A stretch of DNA of 10,684 nt from Planctomycetota bacterium (GCA_024278285.1 JAJRTM010000486.1:1-10684), one strand, 5' to 3'; shown: positions 1 to 8,089, numbered from the stretch's first letter. Made by a program: numbers and translations. Notes: generated by a model not told the origin, from the letters alone.

Positions 1-1
1 C

Positions 2-502
2 AAGGGAGCACTTTCAAATGGTTCCGCAAGTGGAGATGGAGTGCGTGGTCGGATCATTTCGAACCATTCAGGAAAAGTTGGTGAATGGTCGATCAATAAT
101 GGCTCTGTCGATACAACTGTTGCTAAATTGAACGTGAAAGCAGGAGAGACAATCGATTTCGTGACCGATTGCATTGCGAATCATAGTTCAGATTCTTTTA
201 ACTGGATCGTCACAATCTCCTTGCAAACTCCTACAAAAAAAACCGAAGCATTTTCATCGAAAGAAGGTTTCCACGGGCCAATCGATTCACCAGAAGTGAT
301 CGCTGCGGGTGTGGTCAAAGCTTGGGAACTTGCTTTATGCAGAGAGCCGACCGAGCAGGAATTGACGGCTGCGTTTCAGTTTATTTTTCGACAGATAAAT
401 TCATCGATGAAAACAGCAAAAGGAAAGACGCCTTCCCAGCAGGCTTTGACAAATCTCTGCCAGGCGTTATTGAGTTCCAACGAGTTTTTGTATGTCGAGT
501 AA
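2..502 (+). CDS. DUF1553-type (planctomycete PSD1-like) protein, 3' end only
   Basis: This is the C-terminal ~166 residues of a gene whose start lies outside the window; the frame is open from position 2 to a TAA at 500-502. The closing segment (CREPTEQE, then a helical stretch ending SSNEFLYVE) is the typical end of DUF1553 proteins, where the last residues are usually a close variant of NEFLYV[DE]. Before it lies a beta-rich segment (GRIISNHSGKVGEW, then VKAGETIDFVTDC and DSFNWIVTISL). I read this as a carbohydrate-binding-like insert of the kind seen in large planctomycete PSC/DUF1549/LamG/DUF1553 proteins. Those proteins are usually 800-1,100 residues, exported, and carry a cytochrome-c-like N-terminal domain; none of that is visible here. 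They are nearly always followed by a DUF1501 gene, as here. The biochemical role of the family is not established; a part in polysaccharide breakdown at the cell envelope is often inferred. Confidence 0.85.
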   Translation, partial: KGALSNGSASGDGVRGRIISNHSGKVGEWSINNGSVDTTVAKLNVKAGETIDFVTDCIANHSSDSFNWIVTISLQTPTKKTEAFSSKEGFHGPIDSPEVIAAGVVKAWELALCREPTEQELTAAFQFIFRQINSSMKTAKGKTPSQQALTNLCQALLSSNEFLYVE

Positions 503-523
503 TCAGTCAGAACAAATTGATAC

Positions 524-614
524 CCCAGCACGGCTGGTCTGTTCTGGTCGCCGAAATATAAACGATATTATCAATAATTTGCACACCGTTTAAAAACTTT
601 TAACGTTAATAATA
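524..614 (-). repeat. Copy C of a ~91-bp structured repeat (diverged, inverted)
   Basis: Read on the minus strand, this stretch aligns end to end with the repeats at 8235-8325 and 9705-9795, with one single-base gap and about 73% identity to the 9705 copy by hand alignment. The first 15 bases at 524-538 are identical to the reverse complement of the other copies' 3' end. A second run of 9 identical bases (AAACTTTTA) lies near the other end. The copy is AT-richer than the others. It fills most of the gap between the DUF1553 and DUF1501 genes and ends on the A of the DUF1501 ATG. The 3' hairpin CCAGC-CGT-GCTGG is intact. Confidence 0.75.
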
Positions 615-2089
615 TGAATAAACAACAAAGCGACAATTTCCCAGAAAGCCCTACCGAACGATCTCGCCGTGCGTTTCTTAAAGGGAATGCGATGGGGTTG
701 GGGTCGCTGGCAGTTAGCTGGTTACTTCAGCAGGAAAATGTACAGGCAAAACCGAAAGGTGTTTCCTCCGGGAATAATGTTTTTGATTTGAAGTTGAGGC
801 AGCCGCACTTCGAGCCCAAAGCGAAGGCGATGATTTCGCTTTTCCAACATGGCGGTCCTGCTCACATGGATTTGATGGACCCGAAACCGGAATTATCACG
901 GCTTGATGGGACCGACTACCCCGGCGAAGTCCAATTTAGTTTTGCCAACGAAGCGAGCAAAAAGCTACTCGGTTCCCCATGGAAATTTTCCAAACATGGG
1001 CAGTGCGGAACAGAGATCTCTGAACTTCTTCCTCACACCTCACAAATTGTGGATGACATCTGTTTGATTCGCAGTATGCACACTGGTGCGAACGGGCATG
1101 AAGTTTCGATTCGCTATTTTCATGGCGGCATCCCCGGTGTTCTCGGGCGGCCTCACTATGCTTCTTGGCTACTTTATGCACTCGGTTCTGAAACAGAAAA
1201 TCTTCCTGCCTATATGGTCTTAACCGATCCGCGTGGTCTGCCTGTTGATGGAGTCAATAATTGGTCGAACGGTTTTATGCCCGCGATGTTTCAGGGGACA
1301 GTTCTGCGTCCCAAAGAACCACGCATATTGAATCTTGATGCCCCCGAACATTTGCAGGGAGAACAACAGCGTCAAAATCTCGATTTTCTCCAAGCGTTAA
1401 ACAAACAACATGCAAAGCGTTTCCCTGGTGAATCTGATTTGGAAGCCCGCATCGCCAGCTATGAACTGGCTGCCAAAATGCAGACGGCTGCTCATGAAGC
1501 ATTGGATATTTCCAAAGAGACCAAACAGACACAAGCTCTCTACGGTTTGGATGACCCCGCGACCAAAGAGTACGGCACCCGCTGCTTGATTGCGAGAAGA
1601 CTGGTCGAACGTGGTGTCCGTTTTGTCCAACTTTTTCTGAACGGTCAGCCCTGGGATAACCACAGCAACTTAGGGAAAGCACTCCCTGCGGTCTGTAAGC
1701 GAACTGACAAACCTTCAGCCGCATTAGTGACAGATTTGAAACAGCGTGGCATGCTCGATGAAGTAATTGTCCATTGGGGCGGCGAAATTGGCCGATTACC
1801 CGTGACACAAAATCAGGGTGGTCCCAAGAAAAATGGAAGAGACCACAACGGACAAGGTTTCAGCATCTGGATGGCTGGAGGTGGTTTCAAACCAGGAATG
1901 ACCTACGGCAAGACAGATGAATTTGGACATCGAGCAGTCGAAAATGTTGTCACCCCGAACGATTACCAGGCAACCTTGATGCACCTGTTTGGTTTGAACT
2001 GGGAAGAACTCCAATTCTTTAACAACGGGCAAAAACAGATCGTCACCGCAGGACGCAAAGCACGCGTGGTAAACGAAATTATTTCGTAA
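614..2089 (+). CDS. DUF1501 family protein, Tat-exported
   Basis: The 491-residue product begins with a twin-arginine signal: RSRRAFLKG at residues 16-24 and a hydrophobic run GLGSLAVSWLL at about 28-38. Folded export through Tat is therefore likely. Family hallmarks are QHGGPAHMDLMDPKP (about 78-92), the LIRSMHTGANGHE segment (151-163), WGGEIGRLP late in the protein, and a C-terminal block from about 408 with GRDHNGQGFSIWMAGGG and DYQATLMHLFGL. DUF1501 proteins are distant relatives of the sulfatase/alkaline phosphatase fold; their reaction is not established. Length is normal for the family. The DUF1553 gene lies 111 bp upstream, the usual partner order. No convincing Shine-Dalgarno precedes the ATG; the bases before it (ttaataat) belong to a repeat copy. 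The gene converges with the minus-strand gene ending at 2102, leaving 12 bp and no visible terminator. Confidence 0.93.
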   Translation: MNKQQSDNFPESPTERSRRAFLKGNAMGLGSLAVSWLLQQENVQAKPKGVSSGNNVFDLKLRQPHFEPKAKAMISLFQHGGPAHMDLMDPKPELSRLDGTDYPGEVQFSFANEASKKLLGSPWKFSKHGQCGTEISELLPHTSQIVDDICLIRSMHTGANGHEVSIRYFHGGIPGVLGRPHYASWLLYALGSETENLPAYMVLTDPRGLPVDGVNNWSNGFMPAMFQGTVLRPKEPRILNLDAPEHLQGEQQRQNLDFLQALNKQHAKRFPGESDLEARIASYELAAKMQTAAHEALDISKETKQTQALYGLDDPATKEYGTRCLIARRLVERGVRFVQLFLNGQPWDNHSNLGKALPAVCKRTDKPSAALVTDLKQRGMLDEVIVHWGGEIGRLPVTQNQGGPKKNGRDHNGQGFSIWMAGGGFKPGMTYGKTDEFGHRAVENVVTPNDYQATLMHLFGLNWEELQFFNNGQKQIVTAGRKARVVNEIIS

Positions 2090-2101
2090 ATTGCTTAAAT
2101 A

Positions 2102-4360
2102 CTAATGCGACGCAGAAAGTATCCGCAGCCCTTCGGAATCGATATGCGGGCGACCTTCTTTAATGGAATACCGTAGTGGCTTTTCGGTGTAGGGATCAAT
2201 CGGTATCTCGGCTAAAAACGCAGGGACCAACTGAGCAGCCACTTCCGGGAACTTGCCATGCTGCCGGCGATAAAGCTCCGCAGCGATTGTGATCAACGCA
2301 GCGTCTCGCTGAACCTGGGGTGTTTTATTTTGTTTCCAGAAAGACTCAACGGAGTCTGGCATAAGAATTAAGGCTGGTAGATATTTCAATCGTAGATGCG
2401 GCGAGTTTAAGAGTCTTTGATATTCTGCCATGTATGCAGAGTCTTCAAAATCATCTTCATCGCAAACGTTCTGAAGAAGCTGAAACAGAGAAAACAGTTT
2501 ATCTTGCATCTCTTTTCTATCCGCAATGTATGATGCAACCGGAGCGACCATGACTCGATAGGCTACTGTTTCTGTATCCTCTTCACTCTTTGGGTTTATG
2601 ACTTCTGAAGGCACTACAAGATCCACCAGCAATTTTCGATGAGGAGATTCCACAGATATGGAATAGGCAGGCCAGAGTAGATTCCTGAAACCTTGTGGCG
2701 TAAATCGACCGTTCCCCGCTCCATCGTCGGTATAAGACCTCTGAATGAAATCATTGAGCACGCTCTTGTTAAAGAAAGTATTATTGAAGCTTTTTAATTT
2801 GATTACAGAGAGTTCCTGTCCCAATATTTCAAGTTGCTGTTCATTGAAAACTTCAGGCTGATTTTTCACCAGCTTTACGATCAATTGAGCGGTATCTGCG
2901 ACCTGCCAGTTGGAAATAATTTGAGTAATAGGGAAGGCTCCTGCTTGCTTACAGTGCGATGCGATGACGAATTTTGCCTGTAACAGTTGCAGGCAACGCT
3001 CACCGTCACCCTGCTCTGCTGCCAGGTAAAGATCTCCCGTAAGTAAGCCTGACACATACCTTTGCAAATCTTGCACTTGCAATAATAATGTTTCATAGGC
3101 AGGTACTTTTGGGGGATTATATTCGTAGGAATCTGAGTGACCATTTGCCATTAACCACGCTTTATTTTCAGGATCGCGATTGATGAACCCCAATTGCGGG
3201 CGGGTAGTGGCTTCGAGAAATATTGCAATGACATCAGCATGTTCCGCCAGATATGCTTTTGCTTTGGGCCAATGCTCACTTTCCAGGCCGTTTTTTAGTC
3301 CATCGTCGATCTTTTCCTGTTCTTTTCTATAGTCCCACTCCCATCCCCGCCAACCTCTCTCTGGCGGAGGCGGGATCAACATCACGATCCCTTTGCGATA
3401 AAGGGGCCAGGCTCGATGTTCAACCGGGATGGCTCGGCTTTTGTCGTCGTATTGTTGAACCAGATCGAAATTGATGGTTGGTTCTGCCAGCATGAAGTGA
3501 GCGGCTAATACGGTCCATCCGACGATGATAATTGCTGCAAAAACAGCGGTTGATTGCCGAGTTCTGTGCCAGACCTGCCAGGCGAGGGGGCGTTTTCTGA
3601 TGGTGGCTCTACGGATCAGTTTTGCGGATATTTTTGGAGAGCCGAACGATTCGATTAGTTCTTCGGGACTGCTCCCCTGCTTCAGGCCGTCTGCAAAATG
3701 AGCGAACAGTTCCTGCGCGGTATCGGCTTTTTCTGAAGGCCATAAGCGGGTTCGTCGCACGACATCCAGAACGATGTTGACGAGGTTTTCGGGAAGATCG
3801 TCCACCAGAAAGAATTCTGGCGACTTGGTTTTCTGGATCAATTTTCCAATCGCAACAGTATCGCCATATTGAGTCATCAACTCTTCAGAAGATTTCCCAG
3901 CATCCAATTGCGATTGAAACCCACGACAAACGGAAGTAACAACGGACTGAGCAACGCTTTTTCGCTTTCCTGTTTTCTCGACAATGGAAATCACCGTTGG
4001 CCACAAATTGGCAGGAAGAGAAGTTTCCAGAACCCAGACTGCTGTTCCGGTTTTACAAATGAGCAACGCAATACTTTGAGAATCGTTAAGCTGATTAAGA
4101 AGTTGAGCTTCAGTCCACCCGGCTTGAAGTTGTTCTTTGCACGACTTCACAAGTTGCCGGGTTGCTTTGGAACGCAGACGTCTGGGTAATTGTTTGAGAA
4201 CTGCATCCAGAGCGTTCACAACAGATTCCGGAATTGCAGAGGTATCGAGCATTTCCAGTCGTGAAAGAGCCCCGGTGATTCGTCCTCGCAGTAATTGAGA
4301 AACCGGCGTGTAGAGTAACTTTTTTCGCCATTGGGGACCGGACAACTTTGAAGAATTCAT
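2102..4360 (-). CDS. HAAS-like triple-repeat, single-pass membrane protein coupled to PadR
   Basis: The 752-residue protein has a cytoplasmic-type N-terminal half with three tandem ~73-residue helical repeats (about residues 43-114, 115-188, 189-262). Each ends in a pattern like 'QLxxGxSxEEL...GDxxxIxKLI'. The third (HFADGLKQGSSPEELIESFG, then SPKISAKLI) closely resembles the HAAS/DUF1700 domain, known to pair with PadR regulators. One membrane helix follows (AVFAAIIIVGWTVLAAHFML, about 272-291). The remaining ~460 residues are predicted to be extracytoplasmic and have no recognisable enzyme motif. The C-terminus (about 686-752: AAELYRRQHGKFPE, then IPIDPYTEKPLRYS) matches a motif common at the ends of planctomycete hypothetical proteins and pseudopilin-like proteins. 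The start overlaps the padR stop as ATGA and is preceded by AAGGAGG with 6-nt spacing, so translational coupling is likely. I infer a sensor or effector of the PadR switch; the exact function is unknown. Confidence 0.85.
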   Translation of the reverse strand: MNSSKLSGPQWRKKLLYTPVSQLLRGRITGALSRLEMLDTSAIPESVVNALDAVLKQLPRRLRSKATRQLVKSCKEQLQAGWTEAQLLNQLNDSQSIALLICKTGTAVWVLETSLPANLWPTVISIVEKTGKRKSVAQSVVTSVCRGFQSQLDAGKSSEELMTQYGDTVAIGKLIQKTKSPEFFLVDDLPENLVNIVLDVVRRTRLWPSEKADTAQELFAHFADGLKQGSSPEELIESFGSPKISAKLIRRATIRKRPLAWQVWHRTRQSTAVFAAIIIVGWTVLAAHFMLAEPTINFDLVQQYDDKSRAIPVEHRAWPLYRKGIVMLIPPPPERGWRGWEWDYRKEQEKIDDGLKNGLESEHWPKAKAYLAEHADVIAIFLEATTRPQLGFINRDPENKAWLMANGHSDSYEYNPPKVPAYETLLLQVQDLQRYVSGLLTGDLYLAAEQGDGERCLQLLQAKFVIASHCKQAGAFPITQIISNWQVADTAQLIVKLVKNQPEVFNEQQLEILGQELSVIKLKSFNNTFFNKSVLNDFIQRSYTDDGAGNGRFTPQGFRNLLWPAYSISVESPHRKLLVDLVVPSEVINPKSEEDTETVAYRVMVAPVASYIADRKEMQDKLFSLFQLLQNVCDEDDFEDSAYMAEYQRLLNSPHLRLKYLPALILMPDSVESFWKQNKTPQVQRDAALITIAAELYRRQHGKFPEVAAQLVPAFLAEIPIDPYTEKPLRYSIKEGRPHIDSEGLRILSASH

Positions 4361-4719
4361 GCCAGGCCTCCTTCCAGCTTGGACGCATCAGGCAGAATCC
4401 CCAGATTTTGCATTGCCGTTGCAACCGCCTGCCATTGGGCGGTATCGCGGGCCAAACGTTTCTTTCCTTTTGCGGTCAGCGAGTAGTATTTTCGCTTGCG
4501 ACCGCTCTCCGCTTCCTGCCAGCGGGGCTTGATCAGCTTCTGGGATTCCAGATTATAAAGCATGGGATAAAGTGTCGATTGCCCCATGTTGAGTACGCCA
4601 TCGGTTCGCTGCGATAACGCTTCGACCAATTCGTAACCGTACTTTTCGCCACCTTCCAGTAGCTTCAAAACAGCAACCGGACCAGCCCCACGCATCAGTT
4701 CACGCTCTGCTCGCATCAT
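4357..4719 (-). CDS. PadR family transcriptional regulator
   Basis: This 120-residue protein is a PadR-type winged-helix DNA-binding repressor. Diagnostic segments are VLKLLEGGEKYGYELVEAL (about 17-35), the recognition region GQSTLYPMLYNLESQKLI (46-63), and the wing RKRKYYSLTAKGKKRL (74-89). The short C-terminal tail is typical of small PadR-s2-like proteins that dimerise through one helix. Two tandem ATGs start the frame (4719 and 4716); an in-frame ATG at residue 9 is possible, but nothing upstream decides among them. The Shine-Dalgarno is weak (agaaag). It is the first gene of a two-gene operon with the HAAS-like membrane protein, overlapping it by 4 bases. A dyad inside its own promoter suggests autorepression. 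PadR effectors vary widely, and none can be read from the sequence. Confidence 0.95.
   Translation of the reverse strand: MMRAERELMRGAGPVAVLKLLEGGEKYGYELVEALSQRTDGVLNMGQSTLYPMLYNLESQKLIKPRWQEAESGRKRKYYSLTAKGKKRLARDTAQWQAVATAMQNLGILPDASKLEGGLA
4367..4373 (-). promoter_or_regulatory. Perfect Shine-Dalgarno (AAGGAGG) for the HAAS-like gene
   Basis: AAGGAGG on the minus strand sits 6 nt before the ATG at 4360, inside the last codons of padR. It is much stronger than the site before padR itself. This fixes the start of the 752-residue protein and suggests it is made in at least equal amounts to the regulator. Confidence 0.85.
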
Positions 4720-4765
4720 GAAACTTTCTGGTAAATATTATTACTCAATGGACGCTATCTGACAC

Positions 4766-4786
4766 ATACTATATGTAACATAGTAT
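4766..4786. promoter_or_regulatory. Candidate PadR operator (21-bp perfect dyad)
   Basis: Arms ATACTAT (4766-4772) and ATAGTAT (4780-4786) are perfect inverted repeats around a 7-bp centre. The site also contains ATGT-A-ACAT, matching the ATGT...ACAT half-sites known for PadR-family operators. It overlaps the -10 box and most of the spacer of the predicted padR promoter, a position where a bound dimer would block RNA polymerase. Confidence 0.7.
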
Positions 4787-4795
4787 TGCTGTCAA
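4768..4795 (-). promoter_or_regulatory. sigma70-like promoter of the padR operon
   Basis: On the minus strand a perfect -35 box TTGACA (4795-4790) is followed after 16 bp by TATAGT (4773-4768), five of six matches to the -10 consensus. The -10 lies about 48 bp before the padR ATG at 4719. This is the best promoter match found in the window. Confidence 0.7.
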
Positions 4796-4850
4796 GAAAA
4801 ATCGGGAGCATATATTGAGTTTATCGAAAAGAGCTAAACTGCTAGCAATA

Positions 4851-6323
4851 TCAAAAATCTTTGAATGGGCCGCGTGGTTCGGCGGCGTTCATTTTTGCTT
4901 TCCATGCTGCGAATTTGTTTTTCATCATTTGTAGTAGTTCCGGTTTTTCTTTGGAAAGGTCGTGTTTTTCGCCGATGTCTTTTGAGAGATCGAACAAGCC
5001 GTTGCCTCGTGCTGATTCGACCCATTTGTAATTGCCGATTCTGCAGGCGCGATCTGCTCTGCGTTCCCAGTACATTTCTGTTCGCTGCGATTTTTCCTTT
5101 CCCTGTAACACCGGCAGCATGTTAAATCCATCCAGAATGATTTCTTTCGGTCTATCAATCCCGGCTTCATCGAGCAGCATCGGCAGGATTTCGAGTGAAG
5201 TCAAAAACGCATCGCTCTTCCCACCTGCTGGTATTTTACTTGGATAACGCACAATGCAGGGGACGCGGTTGCCTCCTTCAAACATCATCGCTTTATGACC
5301 ACGTAAAGGTGAATTATCGGAACCGCCACCGCCGCCGTTGTCGGAAAAGAAAATGACAATCGTCTCTTCTGCAATGCTGTATTGATCGAGCAAATCGATC
5401 ATTCGTCCGATTTCTTCATCCATACATGTCAGTGAAGCAGCGTAGCGTAACCGTCGGCATTGTTTGGTGGCGACCAGTGCATTTTCGCCGCCGTATTTTC
5501 CTGCCCGAGATCGTTTTACGTATTCTTCTTTCCATTGAGGATACATCTTTTTGTACTTTTCGGGTGCTTGTGCCCCGCCGGTACGAATTTTCAAATCGAG
5601 ACTCGATGCACTGTGCGGCGCATTGAATGGCACATACAAAAAGAAAGGTTCATCGTGATGCTGATTCAGAAACCGAACCGCTTCGTTGGCAAACAGGGTT
5701 GTGCAGTACGTTCCTTTATCTTCGGTGGTTGGTTTATTGTTGCGATACATGGAAGGAACGCCGTACCGCTCGTGGGTGTAGTAATCGATCCCCGTATTGA
5801 CGAAGCCGTAAAAGTCATCGAAGCCACGAGCTAACGGCAGGTAGCGCTTATGAATGCCGAGATCCCACTTGCCGTAAATACCGCTGACGTAACCGGCTTG
5901 CTTGAGGTATTTCGGAATGAGAACTTCGCGAGTATCCATTCCGCCGATGCGTTCGAAAGTTGCTTCATATTCTTTCGGTTTATATTGGTAGCCGTAATCG
6001 GGGGCTTCGTTGCGGATCATATCGTAAATGCCGTTGCGCTGCGGGTAACGCCCTGTTAGTAGCGATCCTCGCGAAGGGGTACAGGCTGGCCAGGTGACAT
6101 AAAAACTTGTCAGCCGAACTCCGCCTGCAGCCAGGCGGTCGAGATTCGGCGTTATGATTTCATCACTGCCGAAGCATCCAAGATCGCGGTAACCCTGATC
6201 ATCACTGACAATCATCAACACATTCGGCTTGCGGGATGCGGCGAATGAATTATTTACGATACAGAAATTCAAAAGTAATGCAGTTAGAATTCCCAGTTGT
6301 AGTAATAAAAATCGCATTGTCAT
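4851..6323 (-). CDS. Secreted S1-family sulfatase with GKWDLG variant motif
   Basis: The 490-residue protein has a Sec signal peptide (LLLQLGILTALLLNF, cleavage probably after SFA at about 29) and the sulfatase fold. The metal-site DD is at 41-42. CTPSR at 81-85 is the C-x-P-S-R signature whose Cys81 is converted to formylglycine in active sulfatases. NAPH (His237) and the metal-ligand pair SDN (Asp328, Asn329) follow, and RGHK (Lys344) supplies the late lysine. The usual GKWHLG motif reads GKWDLG at 151-156, so the expected active-site histidine is aspartate. It hydrolyses an unidentified sulfate ester, probably on a glycan, outside the cytoplasm. Length is normal. Translation may start at the second ATG (6317, third residue), 9 nt from GAGGG at 6327-6331; the first ATG is only 3 nt from it. 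The sulfatase gene at 8002-6554 lies upstream on the same strand. Confidence 0.93.
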   Translation of the reverse strand: MTMRFLLLQLGILTALLLNFCIVNNSFAASRKPNVLMIVSDDQGYRDLGCFGSDEIITPNLDRLAAGGVRLTSFYVTWPACTPSRGSLLTGRYPQRNGIYDMIRNEAPDYGYQYKPKEYEATFERIGGMDTREVLIPKYLKQAGYVSGIYGKWDLGIHKRYLPLARGFDDFYGFVNTGIDYYTHERYGVPSMYRNNKPTTEDKGTYCTTLFANEAVRFLNQHHDEPFFLYVPFNAPHSASSLDLKIRTGGAQAPEKYKKMYPQWKEEYVKRSRAGKYGGENALVATKQCRRLRYAASLTCMDEEIGRMIDLLDQYSIAEETIVIFFSDNGGGGGSDNSPLRGHKAMMFEGGNRVPCIVRYPSKIPAGGKSDAFLTSLEILPMLLDEAGIDRPKEIILDGFNMLPVLQGKEKSQRTEMYWERRADRACRIGNYKWVESARGNGLFDLSKDIGEKHDLSKEKPELLQMMKNKFAAWKAKMNAAEPRGPFKDF

Positions 6324-6374
6324 ATTCCCTCGAAAGTGCTTTTAATAATCGCGTGAAGATTCTTAAGAATGTGT

Positions 6375-6403
6375 AATATAACGATACCGTTACAAGCAGT
6401 TAA
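6375..6403 (-). promoter_or_regulatory. Possible promoter of the GKWDLG sulfatase gene
   Basis: On the minus strand TTAACT (6403-6398) and TATATT (6380-6375) are separated by 17 bp, with four and five matches to the sigma70 boxes. The -10 lies about 52 bp before the first ATG at 6323. The match is only moderate and the region is AT-rich, so this is tentative. Confidence 0.35.
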
Positions 6404-6553
6404 CGATGTCCTTTTTCATGAACCTGAACCAAGCCTGACGACCAGTAGACCGGAAGCTTCGTAATTCTTCTTTCTCGAATCCCAGCATGAATACGATCAA
6501 AGATACGCCATTATTTGTCATGACGAGGCGAACCGTTTTCTTTCAGGCTTGTT

Positions 6554-8002
6554 TCAATTGCGTGCCAGATCGTTGTCGCGTACTTCTTTCATTTTTGCGG
6601 TGAATTTTTTTCTGAACTTGGCCACAATGTTGCTGTATTCAGGAAGCTCTGCAAGATTGGTATATTGATTCGGGTCTTTCTCCATATCAAATAGTTCAAT
6701 CCCGCGCGAAGCATCTTCGTTGTATTGCATGTAAGCCCATTTTTCATCTCGCAGCAGAAAACCTTTCCATTGTCCATTCATACTGAATGCAAAATCACGA
6801 ACCGAATGGCACGGATTATCCAACATGGCAGAGATATTTTTTCCTTGAAGACGATCAGGCACATTCAGTCCACATAATGAAGATATTGTGGGGTATAAAT
6901 CGAGCAGTTCTGCCAGCGAATGACAAACGGCTGGTTTCTTGCCGGGAACGCTGATAATTAACGGGACTTTTGCAGATTCTTCATGCAAACTGACCTTCGC
7001 CCAGAAGTCGTGTTCCCCCAGATGATAACCGTGATCGCTGGTGAAAATGACGATTGTTTTGTCATTCAAACCGGCTTGTTCAAGTGCATCGAGAACCTTG
7101 CCAACTTGCGCATCCATAAACGCAACCGATGCGTAGTAACCGCCGACCGCTTTTTTCTGACGACGAATATCCATTTGCATATTTTTACTGGTTTTATAAT
7201 TGATGCCCGCTTTGGGGATGTCATCCCAATCTCCTTTGAGCTTCAAAGGCAGAATCATTTCGTCGAACGGATACGGTTCATAATACGGTCTTGGTGAAAC
7301 GAACGGCACATGCGGTCGCACAAATCCAACCCCTAGAAAGAATGGTTCCTCTTTATGCTTTTGAATTAACTCACACGCTTTGGCTGCGGTTTTGCCATCG
7401 GAATGAACCAGGTCGTCGCCATCCGCTTCGACAACGACAAACGTATTCCCGCCCACAACCGGTTTTTTGCCGTCCGGGTTTCGCTCCAATGTTTCGCCAT
7501 CTCCCGGTGCTTTCCATTCTGGTCCCTGAGAATTAAACCGCTCGGTCCACGACGCCGGATCATCTGCCCCATCTGATCCCTCTTCAATTCCTCCCGGTAC
7601 TCCCATGTGATAAATCTTGCTTACCCGAGCCGAATAGTAACCGGAATTCTTGAAGTGTTGCGCCCATGTTTCGCGGTCCCCGATTGCTTTTCGCGGACTA
7701 ACATAATTAAGCACACCGGTTGCATGAGGATAATAACCACTCATAAACGAAGCGCGAGAAGGTCCACAAAATGTCCCCTGACAATAAGCACGAGTAAAGC
7801 GTACTCCACGGGCAGCAAGGCGATCGATATTAGGTGTCTTGCAAACTTTGCTCCCGTAACAGGAAAGTGCAGTTGATGTCAGATCATCAGAAATAATGAA
7901 TAACACGTTCAGCTTTTGTCTCTCGGCGGCTTCAGTCTGCAAAGTCATTCCACAATAAGAAACGAGCATCAAAAACAGCACAACGCAGAATCGAAATTTC
8001 AT
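6554..8002 (-). CDS. Secreted iduronate-2-sulfatase-like S1 sulfatase
   Basis: The 482-residue protein starts with a Sec signal peptide (VVLFLMLVSYCGM, cleavage probably near TEA at 25). It carries the metal-site DD at 39-40 and the maturation signature CGPSR at 79-83 with Cys79 as the formylglycine precursor. SKIYHMG (127-133) supplies the active-site Lys and His. PHVPF begins at His230, and SDHGYHLGEHDFWAK (321-335) holds metal ligands Asp322 and His323. The DHGxHLGEHxxWxK block and the FCGPSR context place it with the iduronate-2-sulfatase/choline-sulfatase-like branch. The true substrate in planctomycetes is unknown; a sulfated algal or host polysaccharide is a reasonable inference. All catalytic positions checked are intact. 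TGAGG at 8013-8017 lies 10 nt before the ATG. A 230-bp gap separates it from the second sulfatase gene downstream. Confidence 0.93.
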   Translation of the reverse strand: MKFRFCVVLFLMLVSYCGMTLQTEAAERQKLNVLFIISDDLTSTALSCYGSKVCKTPNIDRLAARGVRFTRAYCQGTFCGPSRASFMSGYYPHATGVLNYVSPRKAIGDRETWAQHFKNSGYYSARVSKIYHMGVPGGIEEGSDGADDPASWTERFNSQGPEWKAPGDGETLERNPDGKKPVVGGNTFVVVEADGDDLVHSDGKTAAKACELIQKHKEEPFFLGVGFVRPHVPFVSPRPYYEPYPFDEMILPLKLKGDWDDIPKAGINYKTSKNMQMDIRRQKKAVGGYYASVAFMDAQVGKVLDALEQAGLNDKTIVIFTSDHGYHLGEHDFWAKVSLHEESAKVPLIISVPGKKPAVCHSLAELLDLYPTISSLCGLNVPDRLQGKNISAMLDNPCHSVRDFAFSMNGQWKGFLLRDEKWAYMQYNEDASRGIELFDMEKDPNQYTNLAELPEYSNIVAKFRKKFTAKMKEVRDNDLARN

Positions 8003-8059
8003 TATCTATTTACCTCATTCGAAAAATTGGGCCTAAGCAACTCAGCATTCCTTAATGAC

Positions 8060-8089
8060 ATTATAAACAATCGTTATCAGATCTCACAA
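8060..8089 (-). promoter_or_regulatory. Possible promoter of the iduronate-2-sulfatase-like gene
   Basis: A perfect TATAAT (minus strand, 8065-8060) lies 18 bp downstream of TTGTGA (8089-8084), about 57 bp before the ATG at 8002. The -10 is convincing and the -35 only partial, so confidence is limited. Confidence 0.4.

Noticed and set aside
1275..1808. 177-codon open frame on the minus strand within the DUF1501 gene
   Set aside because: It is fully antisense to a clear family member, with a Cys/Arg/Ser-rich composition and no recognisable motif.
5460..5834. 124-codon plus-strand open frame inside the GKWDLG sulfatase
   Set aside because: The sulfatase reading is supported by catalytic motifs along its whole length; this frame is antisense to it.
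6432..6550. Inverted AAGCCTGA/TCAGGCTT pair flanking the gap between the sulfatases
   Set aside because: Only 8 bp matching over ~100 bp distance; expected by chance at this scale.
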